Positions 9,801 through 12,271 of a DNA stretch of 12,271 nt are shown one piece after another. The DNA lies in NCBI GenBank assembly GCA_015657535.1, contig JADHZB010001815.1, positions 1-12,271 on the forward strand, given 5' to 3'. Under the pieces are notes generated by a model. It saw nothing but the letters and a program-made list of their open reading frames with translations, did not search any database and was not told the origin of the DNA. Made by a program: the position numbers and the translations under genes. This DNA comes from Nephromyces sp. MM_2019. Taxonomy: Eukaryota; Apicomplexa; Aconoidasida; Nephromycida. How positions within the stretch are numbered: the first letter of the stretch is position 1; each line of letters begins with the position of its first letter.

Positions 9801-11696
9801 GTCTAGATTGATATGTATGTGTGTATACAATGTTATATATATATATATATATGTATGTGTATATGTATTTATGTTTTAAGTGTTTAGTTGTATGTGTGGG
9901 TTCATGGTTTCAAATATAAGTTTAGATTTAAAATATTTCATATATTTCGTATGTGTAAGTATAATTTAGTTTTAAAATGTGTATATACACTAAAAAATTT
10001 TCAGCAATTTTTTTTTAAGTGTATTTTTACATATTTATTATATTATATCATATACATTATACACACACATTTACAAGCCTTTATTTATTTTTTAATGTGT
10101 AGAAACATAGAGGTATAACAGCCTTTATTATTGATGCTAGCTATCCAGGTGTTCAAGTTGGACAGAGCTACTCAAAATTGGGTATTAAATCATCGAGTAC
10201 TTGTGAAGTAAAATTTGATAATGTTTTTGTAAGAAATTATATATAATACTTATATAATAATACACACACTCAATTTGTACTCAATACACACACAATACAC
10301 ATTACACACACACAATGCACACCTAACACACACAATACACACCTAACACACGCTCAATACACACTTAACAAACAATACACATTACACCCATAACAAAAAC
10401 ACAATGCACATACAATGCACAATACACACACAATACACAATACACACTAAATACACAATCCATACTCAACACACAATACACAATACACACTCAATACACA
10501 ATCCATACTCAACACACAATCCATACTCAACACACAATACACAATACACACTCAATACACAATCCACAATACACACTCAATACAAAATACACACTCAACA
10601 CACAATCCACAATACACACTCAATACACAATCAATACACACATTTATATATATATTTTAAACACACTCATCTGCACAATCATTCACACATACTCAACCAC
10701 ACACATATAAAGCATAAATAACATTGGTACACACTCTCACACAACTTCATATACATAATCACATACACACACGTATGCACACACTCACATACAAATACAT
10801 ACATTTACTCATATCACATTTGTGTACACACTCACATAAACACACTCATATTTACAAACAGCCACATACACACGCACTCATATATACAGACAGTTGCATA
10901 CACATACTCATACAAACACACCCGTACACACACACTCATACACACACACTCATACACACATACTCATACACACACACTCATACACACATACTCATACACA
11001 CACACCCATATATACACACAGTAAGAGAGGGTAAAATTAGTGTGGAGAAATATATAAAGAAACACTCAGTTTCTTAGAAAACAATTTACAAACACATAAA
11101 GGACTTGTACATATATATATATATATATAGTTAAATGAAAATACACACAAACACTATTGTATTAATATTTAAAATTGTAGATTCCACACACAAATTAAAA
11201 TGAGCTACACACAGTAAAATCTTACACATATCCAACACTTTTATGAGTAGAGATTGAACATACACACACTATTTACTCATATTGAGAGTCTTTTACACAC
11301 ATACTCTTATATATACTAGAAATTTGACCATAAAACCATCCCACACAAATTCAGCATAATACACACACACTATTGCATTTATAAACATACATACACACAA
11401 ACACACACTACTACATATATAAACACACACACACATTAATGCACATATAGATTCACAACACATCTCTGAATATTTAAACACACACAATCACACACCTATT
11501 TATAGTAAGTTTATATTCAAATTTCTCAATTTATGAGTTTTTTTAATATGTGTGTAAATAATTAATTCTTTGAAACATAATTTAAAATTTAAATGTGTGT
11601 ATATATATGTGTTAAAGGTCCCAAATGAAAATGTTCTGGGGAATATTGGAGAAGGCTATAAAATTGCTATCAACTCACTTAATGAAGGGAGGATAG
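6785..11696 (+). CDS. ACADSB: Short/branched-chain acyl-CoA dehydrogenase, mitochondrial; ten exons in window, 3' partial
   Basis: Model: join(6785..6858, 7356..7426, 7775..7818, 8058..8136, 8547..8671, 8924..9002, 9377..9472, 9727..9800, 10103..10228, 11618..11696). All introns are GT-AG and every junction keeps the reading frame, giving 282 codons plus one base. The product is an FAD enzyme that oxidises 2-methyl-branched short acyl-CoAs (isoleucine breakdown) and passes electrons to ETF in the mitochondrial matrix. Seen: a presequence (1-17), [12 protein letters not shown] (91-102), [14 protein letters not shown] (113-126), NTLIN (132-136), and the acyl-CoA dehydrogenase signature [13 protein letters not shown] (162-174). 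These are followed by KQWISN (192-197, flavin-contacting region), [17 protein letters not shown], then VPNENVLG and SLNEGRIG. The order and spacing follow vertebrate ACADSB closely, including the family's NTLIN and [15 protein letters not shown]. The C-terminal helical domain with the catalytic Glu lies beyond the right edge. Assignment to the ACAD family is certain; ACADSB rather than another short-chain ACAD is very likely. Confidence 0.93.
6859..7774 (+). other. ACADSB: ACADSB introns 1 (6859-7355) and 2 (7427-7774)
   Basis: These two introns flank exon 2 and are AT-rich, with only a short TG run at about 6957-6971. They lack the dense CA/TG repeats of the introns further 3'. Other AG/GT pairs inside were tested as exons but failed on phase or stop codons. 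Confidence 0.7.
7356..7426 (+). CDS. ACADSB: ACADSB exon 2: mature N-terminus
   Basis: This 71-nt exon follows a pyrimidine-rich acceptor (TTTCTCTCTAAG) and ends GAAG|GTATAT. It enters in phase 2 and leaves in phase 1, which is what exons 1 and 3 need. The translation ends YPITHFNE. With the split Asp codon that follows, it aligns with the family's proline-containing segment ending in acidic residues just before the first ACAD helix. Confidence 0.8.
7775..7818 (+). CDS. ACADSB: ACADSB exon 3: first ACAD helix
   Basis: This 44-nt micro-exon lies between TTCCACAG and GTAAAA. It encodes [14 protein letters not shown], the counterpart of the first helix of ACADSB. It enters by completing a GAT codon from exon 2 and ends in phase 0. 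Confidence 0.88.
7983..8006. repeat. (AT)12 tract in ACADSB intron 3
   Basis: This perfect AT dinucleotide run lies inside intron 3 (7819-8057), ending about 50 nt before the exon 4 acceptor. Confidence 0.9.
8058..8136 (+). CDS. ACADSB: ACADSB exon 4
   Basis: This 79-nt exon follows TAATTAG and ends CAAG|GTAAAT. It encodes [19 protein letters not shown] and then INSLFIQ, the second helix and the lead into the GYMGIE motif. It enters in phase 0 and leaves in phase 1, splitting a Gly codon with exon 5. Confidence 0.92.
8219..8310 (+). repeat. 22-bp TG/TA tandem repeat in ACADSB intron 4
   Basis: There are four consecutive units at 8219-8238 (20 nt), 8239-8260 (22), 8261-8282 (22) and 8283-8310 (28, with a short insertion). 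Each starts GTGTATAT and ends GTAA. The coding strand is free of C from 8203 to 8303. It lies in intron 4 (8137-8546). Confidence 0.85.
8547..8671 (+). CDS. ACADSB: ACADSB exon 5
   Basis: This 125-nt exon follows TCTGTAG and ends GTTCAT|GTTAGC. It encodes [17 protein letters not shown] through VMVDVH and is strongly conserved in the ACAD family. Reading on past 8671 gives only Tyr/Ile repeats from the adjoining (TA)n tract, which marks the exon end. Confidence 0.95.
8680..8923 (+). repeat. (TA)n followed by degenerate about 30-bp CA-rich repeats, ACADSB intron 5
   Basis: Intron 5 (8672-8923) opens with a (TA)n run just after the donor. It then holds repeated blocks of the type TATACACACA plus a TTTATTTGAATTTAA-like spacer. 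The 15-mer ACAATTTATTTGATT occurs at 8789-8803 and again at 8907-8921. In the second copy it is followed by the acceptor AG, so the 3' splice site sits inside a repeat copy. Confidence 0.7.
8924..9002 (+). CDS. ACADSB: ACADSB exon 6
   Basis: This 79-nt exon follows TTGATTAG and ends CAAG|GTTATA. It encodes [16 protein letters not shown] and then [10 protein letters not shown], matching the NTLIN to YLPQL block of ACADSB. It enters in phase 0 and leaves in phase 1. Confidence 0.95.
9003..9376 (+). repeat. CA-rich intron 6 of ACADSB, with a (CA)n core
   Basis: This is a 374-nt intron whose coding strand is dominated by ACAC runs. The longest pure dinucleotide tract is near 9146-9163. No coding similarity was seen. 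The acceptor is ATTCAG at 9371-9376. Confidence 0.75.
9377..9472 (+). CDS. ACADSB: ACADSB exon 7: ACAD signature
   Basis: This 96-nt exon follows ATTCAG and ends AATG|GTGTGC. The split first codon gives Val, then [20 protein letters not shown] and [24 protein letters not shown] fits the family signature ([GAC][LIVM][ST]Exx[GSAN]G[ST]Dxx[GSA]), which lies at the flavin/substrate region. The two residues after the Glu, together with the next one, are Ser-Ser-Ser where vertebrate ACADSB has Ala-Gly-Ala. Confidence 0.95.
9474..9628 (+). repeat. 30-36-bp TG/AT tandem repeat in ACADSB intron 7
   Basis: The unit is a TGTG run plus the core TAAATATATTATAAATAA. Cores start at 9484, 9520, 9554 and 9584 (periods 36, 34 and 30), with a degenerate fifth near 9617. 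The array begins directly at the exon 7 donor, so the GT of the splice site is the first GT of the TG tract. Confidence 0.85.
9727..9800 (+). CDS. ACADSB: ACADSB exon 8
   Basis: This 74-nt exon follows ATATAG and ends TTACAG|GTCTAG. It encodes [20 protein letters not shown] and NFLQ. K-x-W-I-S-N corresponds to the K-x-W-I-T/S-N/S flavin-contacting motif. It enters in phase 1 and leaves in phase 0. Confidence 0.93.
9801..10102 (+). other. ACADSB: ACADSB intron 8
   Basis: This 302-nt intron is AT-rich. It has a (TA)n and TG-rich block in its 5' half (about 9811-9900) and a short ACACACAC run near 10061-10070 before the acceptor TGTGTAG. A frame that crosses it is open by chance and shows no protein similarity. 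Confidence 0.75.
10103..10228 (+). CDS. ACADSB: ACADSB exon 9
   Basis: This 126-nt exon follows TGTGTAG and ends TTTTT|GTAAGA. It encodes [20 protein letters not shown] through [11 protein letters not shown], the middle beta domain, in the order seen in ACADSB. It is phase 0 at both ends. Confidence 0.95.
10431..10559 (+). repeat. 43-bp higher-order tandem repeat
   Basis: Copy 1 is 10431-10473 and copy 2 is 10474-10516, differing by about one base. An 18-bp duplication of the copy end follows (10517-10534). A third copy starts at 10535 and diverges after about 30 nt. Each copy starts CAATACACAATACACACT. Confidence 0.85.
10935..11004 (+). repeat. 14-bp tandem repeat, five units
   Basis: There are five head-to-tail units of CTCATACACACAYA. 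Units 1, 3 and 5 end CACA and units 2 and 4 end CATA, so the array also reads as a 28-bp dimer. It is nearly perfect, which suggests recent expansion. Confidence 0.9.
11110..11129. repeat. (AT)n tract in ACADSB intron 9
   Basis: This short AT dinucleotide run separates the CA-rich 5' block of intron 9 from its more mixed 3' part. The remainder to 11617 has scattered ACAC runs and, close to the acceptor, TGTG runs. Confidence 0.7.
11618..11696 (+). CDS. ACADSB: ACADSB exon 10, last exon in window
   Basis: This 79-nt exon follows GTTAAAG and ends ATAG|GTAATT. It encodes [15 protein letters not shown] and [11 protein letters not shown], the start of the C-terminal helical domain, and enters in phase 0. 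It leaves in phase 1, splitting a Gly codon. No following exon was found before the window ends. Confidence 0.95.
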
Positions 11697-11804
11697 GTAA
11701 TTATGTATTCTACACACACCTCCCGTTTATACTATTGTTTTGAATTATTTAGAAACTAGAGCACACACACACAAAACAAACTACCAAAAAACGTTTCACA
11801 AACA

Positions 11805-11829
11805 CAAACACACACACACACACACACAT
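11805..11829. repeat. (CA)n microsatellite in intron 10
   Basis: This is a nearly pure CA dinucleotide run, with further ACAC runs through about 11870. Confidence 0.8.
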
Positions 11830-12065
11830 ACACGTAAACACACATACAGACACACACACACACATATATATACACACATACACGTATGACTTGCACGAAT
11901 GCACTCATATTATAAACATAGGATACCCACCCACTCACACACATATATACTAGACCCACCCACCCACTCACATTTATATTACACCTATCCATGCACTCAC
12001 ATATATATACTATAAACACACACTACACACACGCACTACACAAACATTTATATATACACTATGCA

Positions 12066-12068
<3 letters not shown>

Positions 12069-12108
<40 letters not shown>
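12069..12108. repeat. (AT)20 tract
   Basis: This perfect AT dinucleotide run of 40 nt is the longest in the window. It is likely polymorphic and its length may be inexact in the assembly. Confidence 0.9.
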
Positions 12109-12110
<2 letters not shown>

Positions 12111-12153
12111 TATACATACATATAGATATATCCACTACATACATACACACACA

Positions 12154-12271
12154 CATATATACTACACACATACACACACACATATATACTACACACATAC
12201 ACATACACACCCATATATAATACACACACACACATATATACTACACACATACACATACACACCCATATATA
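12154..12271 (+). repeat. CATATATACTACACAC repeat at the right edge
   Basis: Units starting CATATATACTACACACATA occur at 12154, 12181 and 12233 (spacings 27 and 52). The last two copies share almost 40 nt, ending ACACCCATATATA. The array runs off the window. Confidence 0.8.

Larger units (their letters stand above)
10249..11020 (+). repeat. CA-rich satellite-like block filling ACADSB intron 9
   Basis: Intron 9 (10229-11617, 1389 nt) is the largest in the window. Most of its 5' half is made of CACAATAC, CTCAATACA and CTCATACACA variants. It includes a 43-bp higher-order repeat (10431-10559) and a 14-bp repeat (10935-11004), both listed separately. Long frames here encode only His/Thr/Tyr repeats and are not genes. 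Confidence 0.85.
11697..12271 (+). other. ACADSB: ACADSB intron 10, runs off the window
   Basis: It begins at the donor GTAATT and continues to the edge with CA-rich repeats, (AT)n and CATATATACTACACAC arrays. No further exon (expected next: the helix after GRIG) can be recognised. Confidence 0.8.

Noticed and set aside
10229..11020. CRISPR array
   Set aside because: The repeats are directly adjacent units derived from a simple CA sequence, with no unique spacers, in an intron of a eukaryotic gene.
10404..11077. Two adjacent + strand frames of 105 and 117 aa made of His/Thr/Tyr/Ile repeats
   Set aside because: They are translations of the CA-rich tandem repeats inside ACADSB intron 9, with no non-repeat sequence and no codon signal.
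11293..12231. Minus-strand frames rich in Cys/Val/Tyr (VCVCVC type)
   Set aside because: These are frames through (TG)n, the complement of the CA repeats in introns 9 and 10. The Cys richness is a repeat artefact, not a cysteine-rich peptide family.
12069..12271. Telomere or subtelomere repeat
   Set aside because: The repeats are (AT)n and CA/TA variants with no TTAGGG-like or other G-rich telomeric unit, and they lie within an open ACADSB intron.

Overview
The window is AT-rich eukaryotic nuclear DNA, with all recognisable genes on the + strand. Coding is interrupted by GT-AG introns, the intergenic DNA is extremely AT-rich, and microsatellites are abundant. The two left-hand genes have large uninterrupted coding blocks, while the third is cut into small exons. 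TAA ends the two finished reading frames and no stop interrupts coding, so the standard code fits. The source looks like an AT-rich protist or other small eukaryote. The membrane-anchored, plasmepsin V-like aspartyl protease hints weakly at an apicomplexan or relative, but the sequence does not settle the taxon.

Layout. (1) 1-1864: the 3' part of a pepsin-fold (A1) aspartyl protease with a C-terminal membrane anchor. Its 5' end, including the first catalytic aspartate, lies outside the window. (2) 1865-3375: AT-rich spacer with no gene seen. (3) 3376-5162: a gene I do not recognise. I prefer a two-exon model (3376-4573 joined to 4912-5162, 482 aa) in which a charged low-complexity tail is spliced on to a globular body. 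(4) 5163-6784: AT-rich spacer and putative promoter region with an (AT)16 tract. (5) 6785 to beyond the right edge: a mitochondrial short/branched-chain acyl-CoA dehydrogenase (ACADSB type). I rebuilt it by hand as ten exons whose phases all agree (847 coding nt, 282 complete codons plus one base). It begins with a mitochondrial presequence and stops in the window before the C-terminal domain that carries the catalytic glutamate.

About four fifths of the ACADSB locus in the window is intron. From intron 4 onwards these introns are built largely from CA/TG dinucleotide-derived tandem repeats, with unit lengths of 14, 22, about 34 and 43 bp. Some introns are TG-rich and others CA-rich on the coding strand, and one 255-nt stretch has no G at all. 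Several reading frames inside these tracts are repeat artefacts, not genes.

The three genes show no shared pathway: secretory-pathway proteolysis, an unknown function, and mitochondrial branched-chain amino-acid catabolism. I found no CRISPR array, tRNA, rRNA, transposon or other clearly novel system. The most distinctive material is the intron repeat architecture and the unrecognised middle gene.
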